Source: Polynucleobacter paneuropaeus (GTDB lineage Bacteria; Pseudomonadota; Gammaproteobacteria; Burkholderiales; Burkholderiaceae). From it: a stretch of DNA of 64,000 nucleotides. Shown in pieces: positions 43,962-53,152 of the stretch. The stretch covers positions 62,001-126,000 of the forward strand of contig NZ_CP030085.1 in assembly GCF_003261235.1 (NCBI RefSeq), written 5' to 3'. The notes below the pieces were generated by a model. It did not search any database. It was given only the letters and a program-made list of their open reading frames with translations, and was not told the DNA's origin. The first letter of the stretch is position 1. Each line of letters starts with the position of its first letter. The position numbers were made by a program, and so were the translations under genes.

Positions 43962-45394
43962 CGTTTAGTAATGTTGGTATTTAACCAGGCAGTCACTCGA
44001 TCGAATCGATAGCGTCTTTGTCTTAGATTACCTTCTTGATCTAAAGCAGTTCCAGAAAACGCCTTACCAGCAGCAAGCAAGCTACGGCGTTGACTGATTG
44101 TTTCAATCTGAATCAGTCTAGGTAATATTTTTGGTAACTCCCAACGAATATCAACCACTACACAATGCTCATGTTGTAGCTGACTGACTTCACAGAGCAG
44201 TAACTCAGCCTTGCTCATCTGAAATTGATTGGCGATGATGATGCGATGGCACATCAGGATCCATTCTTCATCGAGCTTATGTTCAGCGTGATGATTTAAT
44301 GCATGATCTGCAAGGAGGGCAAGTTCATACCAGTCATTGCGTTTTGGATTTGGCACGCTCTCTAGAATTTTCTGTAGAAGCTCGGTCGCTTCAGCGACCC
44401 CTTGTTGCTGCGCTTGCCAAATCCAATAGGATGCTTGCAGACCACGGACCGGCTCTTCGATTTTTTCTCGCTTGCGCCACAAGTTAGCTCCTTTCCGAAA
44501 CTGAGCTTGCGCATGCCCCAAGTCGGCAGCTCTATCAAAGCAGCGATCACTTTCTGTTGCACTGTAACCAGAAAACTGAGGGCGCCGATAAATTTCTCCT
44601 AGAGCAAACCAAGCATCTCGATCACCATCTTTAGCAGCAAGCTCTAGCCAGTAAGCCGCTTTTTTGAGAGAAGCGTTCGATTTGCCACCCTCTATTTTTT
44701 CAGCTTGGCCTATTTGATCAATACGAGCTAAACGCAAACCCAGTGTGAGCTTAGCAACAGTGAGCCCTAATTCGGCAGAGCGATGCAAAGCTTCTTCATT
44801 ATTTTGCTCAAGCCAAGAGTCCCACAATGATGAGAGGGTTTGATTTTTGGGTTGAAGTTTAATTAGCAGCTCTTTAGCTAAATGGGTAAAAGCTGATTCA
44901 GAATCAGCAAGCTCTTGTAAATATTGTTTAGCCAGCTCTTGAAGCTCTTCAAAGTTGAGCGCAGATACTTTGTTGTTTGAAGCCAAAGTGTTTTTACTCT
45001 TAAGCCACTGCTCAACTTGCCCTTGCAATGCCTCGTTTGAGGGGTTAATTAGTAGATTGGCCAGTTGCCACTTTGCGCTGGCGCTATTGGCGTGACTTAG
45101 CTCCCAAAAAATATCCCAGGCAAATCCAAAAGAGGGCGATTGAAGGGTTTCTGATAACGGAATCTGGGTAATTTGCTCGTAAAGTTTGGATACCTCACCA
45201 ACTTCTGAGGATTTTTTCTCAAGAGATTGATTTTTAAGGCTTAAATAGCATTTTTCTAGCCAAATTAGGGCATTACCAGGCTGAATTGGGGTTTTAAAGG
45301 ATCCAGTAAGGTAAGCGGATGCGAGTTTTTGTTGCGCGAATACATCACCCAAACGGGCTGAGCTGAGGATTTTTAAGAATTCGCGACTTGCCAT
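43928..45394 (-). CDS. Sel1-like repeat protein, function unknown
   Basis: A 488-aa protein with several Sel1/TPR-like helical repeats, clearest at about residues 205-320 (AELGLTVAKLTLGLRLA; YWLELAAKDGDRDAWFALGEIY; CFDRAADLGHAQAQFRKGANLW; YWIWQAQQQGVAEATELL). The N-terminus begins MASREFLKILSSARLGDVFAQQKLASAYL, another repeat, with no signal peptide or membrane helix, so it should be cytoplasmic. The far C-terminus is basic (RQRRYRFDRVTAWL). Such repeats usually mediate protein contacts; no function can be assigned. Its end overlaps tatC by 34 bases tail to tail. Confidence 0.75.
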   Translation of the reverse strand: MASREFLKILSSARLGDVFAQQKLASAYLTGSFKTPIQPGNALIWLEKCYLSLKNQSLEKKSSEVGEVSKLYEQITQIPLSETLQSPSFGFAWDIFWELSHANSASAKWQLANLLINPSNEALQGQVEQWLKSKNTLASNNKVSALNFEELQELAKQYLQELADSESAFTHLAKELLIKLQPKNQTLSSLWDSWLEQNNEEALHRSAELGLTVAKLTLGLRLARIDQIGQAEKIEGGKSNASLKKAAYWLELAAKDGDRDAWFALGEIYRRPQFSGYSATESDRCFDRAADLGHAQAQFRKGANLWRKREKIEEPVRGLQASYWIWQAQQQGVAEATELLQKILESVPNPKRNDWYELALLADHALNHHAEHKLDEEWILMCHRIIIANQFQMSKAELLLCEVSQLQHEHCVVVDIRWELPKILPRLIQIETISQRRSLLAAGKAFSGTALDQEGNLRQRRYRFDRVTAWLNTNITKRQIDESDAGLV

Positions 45395-45601
45395 ATGACA
45401 ATTTTGTCATTCAAGGGCATAAAAAGACAGAAAACAAAGGTCTTGTTGTCGAGATACAACGAAGAAAGCCAAAAAAGCCCCTTTTGACAAGCAAAAAGAG
45501 CCTCTAAATACCCTTGTACCCAGTCTAGCAAGGCAAAACCAGCAAAATTCATAGGTCCCAGTTTTCTTGGGCATTACTTTCAATTTATGGAGATTTAAAG
45601 A
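45395..45601 (+). promoter_or_regulatory. Upstream region of the porin gene
   Basis: This 207-base gap has to hold the porin promoter. A perfect TTGACA lies at 45484-45489, but the TAAATA after it (45505-45510) is only 15 bases away, so the promoter call is weak. A GGAG SD sequence lies at about 45587-45590, before the ATG at 45602. Nothing else is recognised. Confidence 0.3.
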
Positions 45602-47014
45602 ATGAAAAAATCGCTATTCGCACTCGCAGCCATTGGTGCAGTTGCTGGCTCAGCGCAAGCTCAGTCCAGCGTAACTGTTTACGGCATTTTGGACTTAGGA
45701 TACGTTGGTTCAAATACTTCAGCCGCTAATCAAGCCTCTACATCTAATGCTTATAACGCAACTACAAACCCACTCGCTAACAGCGTTGTCAAAACAACAA
45801 CAGGTGGTTTTGCAGACGGTGCAGAATCATCTTCCCGACTTGGCTTCAAAGGAAATGAAGACTTGGGCGGCGGTTTATCAGCATTCTTTACTATTGAAAC
45901 AGCTCTAACACCAAATCAACAAAATGCTATTTCAGCAAGCACCGGCACTGCTAACCGCCAAACCTTTGCTGGTTTGAAAAAGGCTGGTGTAGGCCAATTT
46001 GCATTTGGTACCCAATACACCACTATCCATAATGCTGTGGCTGCAACTGATCCTGGTATGCAGAACAACATGATGGGTAACGTGATTTATGATAAGTTCT
46101 CGGGCATCGGTGCTTCACAGGGTAACCAGGCAGTTGGTAGTGCGGTTGGTGCTTCGGCAACTCAAGCTGGTAACTTTAACTACTCAGGAATGCAGAACAA
46201 CACCTCATATACCGTTCGTGCAAACAACATGCTGAGCCTAGAAACTGATACATTCTCAGGGTTCAAAGGCAAAGCTTTCGCTGTAATGGACGGCAATACA
46301 GCTTCTCAATACACCACACCATCTGGGACAAATACCAACTCCATTGGAGCTGGCTATGCTGGTGGTCAGAGTTCACATACTGCATGGGGCTTAGGCGTAG
46401 ATTACACATGGCAAAAATTATTGGTTACAGCCAACTACCAAGCTTTCACCGATAAGAACCCCTATAACGCAAACTCAAACGGTGCTTACAGTACTGGCGC
46501 ACCTATTCAAAATGGTTGGGGCGGCACAAGCGTTTTGGGTACAAATGCAAAAGATGTACAACAGTACTATGCAAGTACATATGACTTTGGAATCTTGAAA
46601 GCTTATGTTCAGTACATCAATCGTAAGACATCAGATGTTAATAATGCAACAGCTTATGTGGCTCGCACAGCTTCACAAATTGGTGTTCGCTCATTTGTTA
46701 CCCCAACCATTGAAAGTTGGGCAAGTGTTGGTATGGGTAACTATACTGTTTCAAACGGTGCACAAGGCAATTCATTTGTTAACAATGCGCCTGTAAAAGC
46801 ATCAGAATTAGCTGCCGTTACGTCGGGACAGAGCAACACAGCTAAATTTAGAGCATTCCAGTTGGGTACGAACTACTGGTTGAGCAAGCGTACGAATTTG
46901 TATGCAATTTACGGTCAGCAAAGCCAATCTAACCAAACGCTCTCTCAATACACTGTTAACCCAGTATCCTATAACATGAACAACTATGCTGTAGGTATGC
47001 GTCATACTTTTTAA
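45602..47014 (+). CDS. Gram-negative porin (trimeric, Burkholderia type)
   Basis: A 470-aa outer-membrane beta-barrel. The signal peptide ends GSAQA at residue 20, the mature protein starts QSSVTVYGILDLGYVG, the loop SSRLGFKGNEDLGGGLSAFF is the porin_4 hallmark, and the last residue is phenylalanine (VGMRHTF) as needed by the BAM machinery. It is longer than the usual 350-400 aa, with Asn/Ser/Thr-rich stretches that look like extended loops. A strong terminator follows. Confidence 0.93.
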   Translation: MKKSLFALAAIGAVAGSAQAQSSVTVYGILDLGYVGSNTSAANQASTSNAYNATTNPLANSVVKTTTGGFADGAESSSRLGFKGNEDLGGGLSAFFTIETALTPNQQNAISASTGTANRQTFAGLKKAGVGQFAFGTQYTTIHNAVAATDPGMQNNMMGNVIYDKFSGIGASQGNQAVGSAVGASATQAGNFNYSGMQNNTSYTVRANNMLSLETDTFSGFKGKAFAVMDGNTASQYTTPSGTNTNSIGAGYAGGQSSHTAWGLGVDYTWQKLLVTANYQAFTDKNPYNANSNGAYSTGAPIQNGWGGTSVLGTNAKDVQQYYASTYDFGILKAYVQYINRKTSDVNNATAYVARTASQIGVRSFVTPTIESWASVGMGNYTVSNGAQGNSFVNNAPVKASELAAVTSGQSNTAKFRAFQLGTNYWLSKRTNLYAIYGQQSQSNQTLSQYTVNPVSYNMNNYAVGMRHTF

Positions 47015-47052
47015 TGCAACGCTAGCCTAGGCTAGCCAAAGAAGCAAAAGTG

Positions 47053-47087
47053 AAACCCCGCTGTGGAAACGCAGCGGGGTTTTTTCT
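47053..47087 (+). terminator. Rho-independent terminator of the porin gene
   Basis: CCCCGCTGTG (47056-47065) pairs with CGCAGCGGGG (47070-47079), one T-G wobble, around a GAAA tetraloop, with T-run to about 47085. The flanking A-run also lets it work in reverse. Confidence 0.93.
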
Positions 47088-47162
47088 ATACCTATAAACA
47101 GCGCACTAAAAACAATGCTAAGAAAAGTATACGGTTTTAATCAAACTGAATACAATCCCAAC

Positions 47163-49364
47163 ATGATCAGTTCAATTAATTTATTCCTTCACCAGGCAGT
47201 AGAGGCATACCAGAGAGGAAATTACTCTGGAGCAGAGGTAATGCTAAAGAGAATTCTTGAGGTCGACCAAAAAAATTTCGGCGCTTTATGTATTTTGGGA
47301 CTAATTAACGCAACACAGTTTAAGTATCGCAAGGCGGTGGAGTACTTCAAAAAAGCTGAAATTATTAATCCAAATGATTTACTAAACCTAAAAAATTTAG
47401 GCGCAGCCTTGATTGATTCTGGTGAAAATAAGGAAGGTCTGAAACGTTACAAAAAAATAGTTCAGATTGCCCCCCTAGATTCCGAGGCATGGTTCAAGTT
47501 AGGAATAACATATGGACAGCTTGGAGAGAGTCTAAATGCACTGCAAGCGCTGGAAGAGTCAATATCTCTTCAAGACAATAATTCAGACGCGTGGTACTTT
47601 AAAGGGGTGGTACTTAAAGATCTGGGGCGTGAATCTGAAGCCCTATTGGCATACGAAAAGACTATAGAATTAAACACTGTGAATTCGCTAGCTTGGAATG
47701 GTAAAGGCGGGATTTTGTATTTAAAAAATAATCTTAAAGATGCCTTAGCCTGTTTTGATAAATCTATTTCGATTAACCCTAATAACCCTTTGGTTTGGTA
47801 TAACAAAGGTTCAGTTTTAAGTGAACTCAAAAAGTATAAGAATGCAATTGAATCCTTCAATAAAGCGATACTCCTAGATGAGAATTTTGTAAAGGCAAGG
47901 TGCGACAAAGGATCTGCTTTAGCATTGCAAAAAGATTACCAGGATGCAGTTTCTTGTTTTGAGGAAACAATGAAATTGCAGATTGACCATGAATATTTAC
48001 TTGGTAACTACATACATACAAAATTACAAATAGCAGATTGGAAAAATCTCACTCGTGATATTGAGAATTTGATTAATAAAATAGATACAAATGAAAAAGT
48101 GATCACACCCTTTTTCGCACTTTCAGTATTTGATAGGCCAGAACTACATAAAAAAATTGCAAAACAGTGGATAAAAAACAAATTTCCTAGTAAAAATTTC
48201 ATTGCTCCAATTGCAAATAAACATGAAAAAATAAGATTAGGTTATTTTTCTGCTGATTACAGAGAACATCCAGTTGCATACTTAACCTCCGAATTATTTT
48301 TGTTGCATGACAGAGAGAAATTTGAAGTATTTGCATTTTCTCTTTCTGCCGCCGAGTCGAAGGATCCTGTGCGTACTGAACTTAAGAGGAATTTTGACCA
48401 CTTCCTTGATCTAGAGAATCATTCAGCAACAGAAATAGCTCAGTTGGCCAGAGAATTAGAAATAGATATAGCAATTGATTTGGGTGGACATACTCAAGAT
48501 TCAAAAACTGGAATTTTTGCAAATCGGGCCGCACCAATACAAGTTAATTATCTAGGATATCCAGGAACAATGGGAGCCGAATATATAGATTATATTGTGG
48601 CGGATACAACAATCATCCCGGATTATAGTAGAGTTCACTATGAGGAAAAAATTCTTTATATGCCGAACTCTTTCATGATTGATAACTCTAGTAGAGTTCC
48701 ATCTACAAGGAATTTCACAAGAGCTGAATTAGGATTACCAGAAAATGCGTTCGTATACTGCTGCTTTAACAATGGCTATAAATTTAATCTACAGCAACTT
48801 GAAGACTGGGTAGAAATTTTAAAGGCTGTTGATAATAGTGTTCTGTGGTTATCTGAGAATAATGAATTTTTTAAAATTAATATTCTAAATAACTTCTCAA
48901 AATTTAAAATTAAATCTGATCGCATAATTTTTGCCAGCAGGTTAGATGCTATAGATGACCATTTGGCAAGATGTAAAATTGCAGACTTATTTTTAGATAC
49001 CCATCCATACAATGCTCATGCAACAGCGATTGATGCACTAAAGGCAGGAGTACCATTAATTACTTATACTGGAAATGCTTTTGCTGGCAGAGTCGCAGCA
49101 AGCCTTTTAAAGGCCTGTGATATGTCTGACCTTATCACTCATTCAAGACAAGAATATATTAATCTGGCGATAAAGATGGCAACTGATAAAGATTATTTTT
49201 TGAAAATAAAAACTAAGTTAAATGAGAATATTTCTAGTGGTCCATTGTTCAGTACAAAAAAATTTGTAAAATATCTCGAGAGAGCATATCTAATTATTTA
49301 TGAACGCTACTTGTTTGGCATGACGCCCGATCACATTATGATCGATGGCTCAAAGAGCTCTTAA
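47163..49364 (+). CDS. TPR protein with GT41 O-GlcNAc-transferase-like domain
   Basis: Started at the ATG at 47163 the protein is 733 aa; an ATG at 47115 would add 16 residues, and neither has a good SD sequence. About eight TPR repeats (residues 5-275) precede a GT41/SPINDLY-type domain (about 355-720): RLGYFSADYREHPVAYLTS with His369, the LGYPGTMGAEYIDYI motif, VYCCFNNGYKFN with Lys540 (aligning with the UDP-phosphate lysine of human OGT), and HPYNAHATAIDALKAGVPLITY. It should be a soluble sugar transferase acting on protein or glycan. The gene is very AT-rich (12 G+C in the 60 bases from 48841), unlike its neighbours, which suggests transfer. The target is unknown. Confidence 0.85.
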   Translation: MISSINLFLHQAVEAYQRGNYSGAEVMLKRILEVDQKNFGALCILGLINATQFKYRKAVEYFKKAEIINPNDLLNLKNLGAALIDSGENKEGLKRYKKIVQIAPLDSEAWFKLGITYGQLGESLNALQALEESISLQDNNSDAWYFKGVVLKDLGRESEALLAYEKTIELNTVNSLAWNGKGGILYLKNNLKDALACFDKSISINPNNPLVWYNKGSVLSELKKYKNAIESFNKAILLDENFVKARCDKGSALALQKDYQDAVSCFEETMKLQIDHEYLLGNYIHTKLQIADWKNLTRDIENLINKIDTNEKVITPFFALSVFDRPELHKKIAKQWIKNKFPSKNFIAPIANKHEKIRLGYFSADYREHPVAYLTSELFLLHDREKFEVFAFSLSAAESKDPVRTELKRNFDHFLDLENHSATEIAQLARELEIDIAIDLGGHTQDSKTGIFANRAAPIQVNYLGYPGTMGAEYIDYIVADTTIIPDYSRVHYEEKILYMPNSFMIDNSSRVPSTRNFTRAELGLPENAFVYCCFNNGYKFNLQQLEDWVEILKAVDNSVLWLSENNEFFKINILNNFSKFKIKSDRIIFASRLDAIDDHLARCKIADLFLDTHPYNAHATAIDALKAGVPLITYTGNAFAGRVAASLLKACDMSDLITHSRQEYINLAIKMATDKDYFLKIKTKLNENISSGPLFSTKKFVKYLERAYLIIYERYLFGMTPDHIMIDGSKSS

Positions 49365-50524
49365 GTTTTTTGTTTAGGGCGCTTGCCAATTCGAAAACTA
49401 AGATTTAATTCTTTCGAGTTTCGAATTAATTTGAAATCTACAGCATCGCCTGGATTTAATTCAGATACTTTATTAAGAAGATCTCCAATATCTCTAACCG
49501 TGACATTATTAACTTCAAGAATAATATCTTTGGGGTTCATACCGCCACGATCTGCTGGGCCACCTTCAAGCACCGCAGAGACTAAAATTCCTTCAGTATT
49601 TTTAGGCAGTCTCATCAAGTTAATTAACTCATGAGAAAGATTCTGAGGCTCAATACCAATCCATCCTCTAGTCACGCCCCCCGTTTTAAGAATGGACTGC
49701 ATGACTTGTTTGACTAAATTGATGGGGATTGCAAAACCAATACCCATCGAGCCTCCATTGTTCGAGTAGATCGCGGTATTGATTCCAATGAGATTGCCGC
49801 GAGTATCAATCAAGGCCCCACCAGAATTTCCAGGATTAATTGCTGCATCTGTTTGAATAAAGTTTTCAAAGGTATTAATCCCTACGTGATCTCTACCCAT
49901 TGCCGAGACTATTCCGGAGGTAACAGTTTCTCCTACTCCAAATGGGTTGCCAATAGCCAATACAACATCGCCAACATGAACTGAATTTACATTACCAAGG
50001 GTAATTGGATTGGGTAATTGTTTTGCATCTATTTTTAGGACTGCAATATCGGTTTCGGGGTCGCTACCAATAATTTTCGCTTTATATTTTCTGCCATCGT
50101 AAAGGGCAATATCAATATCATCTGCGTCCCTGATGACATGATGATTGGTCAGAATTACACCTTCTGGACTCACTATTACTCCAGAGCCTAGACTGGAAAT
50201 TGGCTCGGCATCCGGAGTGTCTCCAAAGAAAAATTGATTGAACGGATCCGATTTTTTATTTTTGTCTTTTCGTGCTAACGGCTGCTTGGTACTTTTGCTT
50301 GTGAAGATATTCACAACCGCGGGCATCGATTTTTTCACTGCCTCATGATAGGAGCCCGGATTTGGACTTGATACATCATCTCTCTCTTTGAGAGTAACAC
50401 TATCGACAATAGTCGTAACATTTGCACCTGCTAGCCATTCTGGTTTGAGCGTAATCAGCACAAACCAAACTGCTATGAGGATAGTTACAGCTTGGGCAAA
50501 TAGAAGCCACAGTCGATTCAGCAT
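49361..50524 (-). CDS. S1C serine protease with one PDZ domain (DegS/HtrA-like)
   Basis: A 387-aa HtrA-family protease. An N-terminal membrane anchor (about residues 5-30) is followed by a trypsin-like domain with the triad His in TNHHVI, Asp in ETDIAVLKID and Ser in NPGNSGGALID, then a single PDZ domain (about 290-380). One anchor and one PDZ fit DegS/AlgW, which start the envelope stress response by cutting an anti-sigma factor, better than soluble two-PDZ DegP. The 3' end overlaps the AT-rich glycosyltransferase gene by 4 bases on the opposite strand. Confidence 0.9.
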   Translation of the reverse strand: MLNRLWLLFAQAVTILIAVWFVLITLKPEWLAGANVTTIVDSVTLKERDDVSSPNPGSYHEAVKKSMPAVVNIFTSKSTKQPLARKDKNKKSDPFNQFFFGDTPDAEPISSLGSGVIVSPEGVILTNHHVIRDADDIDIALYDGRKYKAKIIGSDPETDIAVLKIDAKQLPNPITLGNVNSVHVGDVVLAIGNPFGVGETVTSGIVSAMGRDHVGINTFENFIQTDAAINPGNSGGALIDTRGNLIGINTAIYSNNGGSMGIGFAIPINLVKQVMQSILKTGGVTRGWIGIEPQNLSHELINLMRLPKNTEGILVSAVLEGGPADRGGMNPKDIILEVNNVTVRDIGDLLNKVSELNPGDAVDFKLIRNSKELNLSFRIGKRPKQKT

Positions 50525-50545
50525 AGGTTTTAAATTCTTTAAGAA

Positions 50546-50968
50546 TTATTTTTTTAGGCTGTCTCGAATCTCTCTTAGCAACACAATATCTTCAGGTGTT
50601 GGTGGGGGAGGGGGCGCATCGGCTACCCGAATCTTGTTTACGACTTTCACCATTTGAAAGATCACAAAAGCCAGCAAAATAAAATTGATCGAAATGGTAA
50701 TGAAATTACCGTAGGCAAAGATGGGGACACCTGCCTTTTTCAGGGCGTCATAGGTTCTGGGGACGTTATCCGGGACACTTCCCAGGACAATAAACAGGTT
50801 AGTAAAGTCGATATGACCGCCTAAAAGGGTCGAGATGACCGGCATCACGATGTCATTGACCAGGGAATCGACGATTTTGCCAAAAGCCCCGCCAATAATG
50901 ACACCAACGGCTAAATCGATCACGCTCCCCTTGACCGCAAAGTCCCGAAATTCCTTTAAAACACCCAT
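50546..50968 (-). CDS. mscL: Large-conductance mechanosensitive channel
   Basis: The 140-aa channel has the MscL N-terminus (KEFRDFAVKGSVIDLAVGVIIGGAFGKIVDSLVNDIVMPVI), the second membrane helix (ITISINFILLAFVIFQMVKVVN) and an acidic C-terminal bundle. It releases solutes on sudden osmotic drop. It lies upstream of the DegS-like gene on the same strand. Confidence 0.97.
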   Translation of the reverse strand: MGVLKEFRDFAVKGSVIDLAVGVIIGGAFGKIVDSLVNDIVMPVISTLLGGHIDFTNLFIVLGSVPDNVPRTYDALKKAGVPIFAYGNFITISINFILLAFVIFQMVKVVNKIRVADAPPPPPTPEDIVLLREIRDSLKK

Positions 50969-51107
50969 AATTGCCTTTCTTTCTCTGCCAATTGTGCCTA
51001 CCCGAAGATTAACCCCAGATCTTTCTTCATCAACCCACTTTTTACTTTAAAATCCTACCTTTAAGCAATTTTCACTATTAAACGCGTCTTTTGAGGATTT
51101 TTTGTAA

Positions 51108-51710
51108 ATGAGTGACAAGCCCAGTATGGACAAGGATCGCCGCCAATGGCTGATCGCTACTTCGGCAGTGGGAGGCGTTGGTGCCGCTGCAGCCCTTTAC
51201 CCCTTTATTGACAGTTTTGAGCCTTCTGAGCGCGCTAAGGCCGCTGGCGCAGCTGTTGAGATTGATATCTCTGGCATGAAGCCAGACGAGATGAGAACCA
51301 TAGAGTGGCGCGGTAAGCCAGTCTGGGTGATTCGTCGGACTGAAGCTCAATTGGCTGAGTTACCTCAAAATGACCCCAATTTGGCTGACCCAGAGTCCAA
51401 GCGTAATCAAGCCGAATTGACCCCGCCCTATGCTCGTAATGAATGGCGCTCCATTAAACCTGAATACCTTGTCGTAGTCGGTATTTGCACCCATTTGGGC
51501 TGCTCACCCTCTGCTAAGTTTGATGCAGGTCCTCAGCCCTCTTTGCCAAATACTTGGCCAGGCGGCTTCCTTTGCCCATGTCATGGTTCTACCTTTGATA
51601 TGGCAGGTCGTGTTTACAAAAATAAACCAGCCCCAGATAACCTTGAAGTACCGCCCCATATGTATTTGAGCGATACCAAGATTCTGATTGGCGATGATAA
51701 GAAGGCCTAA
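51108..51710 (+). CDS. petA: Ubiquinol-cytochrome c reductase, Rieske iron-sulfur subunit
   Basis: The 200-aa subunit carries a twin-arginine signal (DRRQWLIATSAVG, residues 10-22) that stays as membrane anchor, so it depends on the Tat system encoded at 42433-43961. The [2Fe-2S] ligands are Cys127 and His129 (CTHLGC) and Cys156 and His159 (CPCHGS), with Cys132 and Cys158 forming the disulfide. It starts the bc1 operon petABC. Confidence 0.97.
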   Translation: MSDKPSMDKDRRQWLIATSAVGGVGAAAALYPFIDSFEPSERAKAAGAAVEIDISGMKPDEMRTIEWRGKPVWVIRRTEAQLAELPQNDPNLADPESKRNQAELTPPYARNEWRSIKPEYLVVVGICTHLGCSPSAKFDAGPQPSLPNTWPGGFLCPCHGSTFDMAGRVYKNKPAPDNLEVPPHMYLSDTKILIGDDKKA

Positions 51711-51720
51711 GGAGAAATAA

Positions 51721-53121
51721 ATGGCATTCCATGAAAAAGAAGTTCCTGCAAACGCATCTGCTGGTGAAAAAGTTTTAGCCTGGGTAGACTCACGCCTTCC
51801 GGTAACTGAAGCGTTTAAGCGTCATATGAGTGAGTACTATGCGCCTAAGAATCTCAATTTTTTCTACATCTTCGGCGCACTAGCGATTGTTGTTTTAGCA
51901 ATTCAGATTACTACCGGTATTTTCTTGGTAATGAACTACAAACCAGATGCTGCCAAGGCGTTTGAGTCTGTGGAATACATCATGCGCGAAGTACCATGGG
52001 GCTGGGTCATACGTTATATGCACTCCACTGGCGCCTCAATGTTCTTTGTCGTGGTGTACATGCACATGTTCCGTGGCTTGATCTACGGTTCTTATCGCAA
52101 GCCCCGTGAATTGATTTGGATTTTTGGTTGCGCAATTTTCTTATGCTTGATGGGTGAGGCTTTCTTTGGCTACTTGCTCCCATGGGGTCAAATGTCTTAT
52201 TGGGGTGCTCAGGTTATTGTGAACTTGTTCTCCGCTATCCCATTGATCGGCCCAGATCTCTCCCTGTGGCTGCGTGGTGATTATGTCGTTGGTGATGCAA
52301 CGCTGAACCGTTTCTTTGCATTTCACGTAGTAGCGATTCCATTGGTACTCATTGGTTTAGTAGCCGCACACATTTTGGCATTGCATGAAGTTGGCTCAAA
52401 CAATCCTGACGGCGTAGAAATCAAAAATACACTTGATGCGCAAGGCCATCCTGTTGATGGAATTCCTTTCCATCCCTTTTACTCTGTACACGATGTGATG
52501 TACTTGGGCGGTTTCTTGATGATCTTTGCCTTGATTGTTTTCTTTGCACCTGAGATGGGTGGCTACTTCTTAGAGGCCAACAACTTCATCCCTGCAAACC
52601 CATTGCAAACACCCCCACACATTGCCCCAGTTTGGTATTTCACGCCGTTCTATTCCATGCTGCGTGCAACTACTAGTAACTTCTTGTTGCCATTGTGGAT
52701 TTTCTTGGCTGTGATTTTGCTAATGTTTGCAAAGATGGCTAAGACCTGGAAGACCAAAGGAATTTGTCTGTTGATCTTGGTTGTATTGGCGGTTGGCTTT
52801 AAATTCTTAGACGCGAAGTTCTGGGGTGTGGTGATTATGGGTGGTTCAGTAGTGATCATGTTCTTCCTGCCATGGCTTGATCACTCCCCCGTGAAGTCAA
52901 TTCGTTATCGCCCACAATTTCACAAATACATTTATGGAATTTTCGTAGTGAGCTTTGTGATTTTGGGCTACTTGGGTATTCAGCCACCATCACCTACTTA
53001 TGAAAAGATTTCTCAGGTTTGTACCATTTACTATCTGGGCTTTTTCTTGGGAATGCCGTTCTGGAGCAAGCTGGGCAAATTTAAGCCAGTTCCATCACGG
53101 GTGACTTTTGAAGCGCATTAA
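51721..53121 (+). CDS. petB: Ubiquinol-cytochrome c reductase, cytochrome b subunit
   Basis: The 466-aa membrane protein has heme-ligand histidines in RYMHSTGASMFFVVVYMHMFRG and in the FHVVAIPLVLIGLVAAHILALHEVG helix, and the quinol-site PEWY-like motif as APVWYFTPFYSMLRA. It is longer than mitochondrial cytochrome b because of extra C-terminal helices, as usual in Betaproteobacteria. SD sequence AAGGAG precedes it. Confidence 0.97.
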   Translation: MAFHEKEVPANASAGEKVLAWVDSRLPVTEAFKRHMSEYYAPKNLNFFYIFGALAIVVLAIQITTGIFLVMNYKPDAAKAFESVEYIMREVPWGWVIRYMHSTGASMFFVVVYMHMFRGLIYGSYRKPRELIWIFGCAIFLCLMGEAFFGYLLPWGQMSYWGAQVIVNLFSAIPLIGPDLSLWLRGDYVVGDATLNRFFAFHVVAIPLVLIGLVAAHILALHEVGSNNPDGVEIKNTLDAQGHPVDGIPFHPFYSVHDVMYLGGFLMIFALIVFFAPEMGGYFLEANNFIPANPLQTPPHIAPVWYFTPFYSMLRATTSNFLLPLWIFLAVILLMFAKMAKTWKTKGICLLILVVLAVGFKFLDAKFWGVVIMGGSVVIMFFLPWLDHSPVKSIRYRPQFHKYIYGIFVVSFVILGYLGIQPPSPTYEKISQVCTIYYLGFFLGMPFWSKLGKFKPVPSRVTFEAH

Positions 53122-53152
53122 TTCAGATACCAGAGAGACATTAGGAACAAGT

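Noticed and set aside
49361..50524. Calling the S1C protease DegP
   Set aside because: It has an N-terminal membrane anchor and only one PDZ domain, which fits DegS/AlgW better than soluble two-PDZ DegP.
53108..53152. Earlier cytochrome c1 start overlapping petB
   Set aside because: It would place a charged stretch before the signal peptide; the ATG at 53153 has an AGGAA SD sequence.
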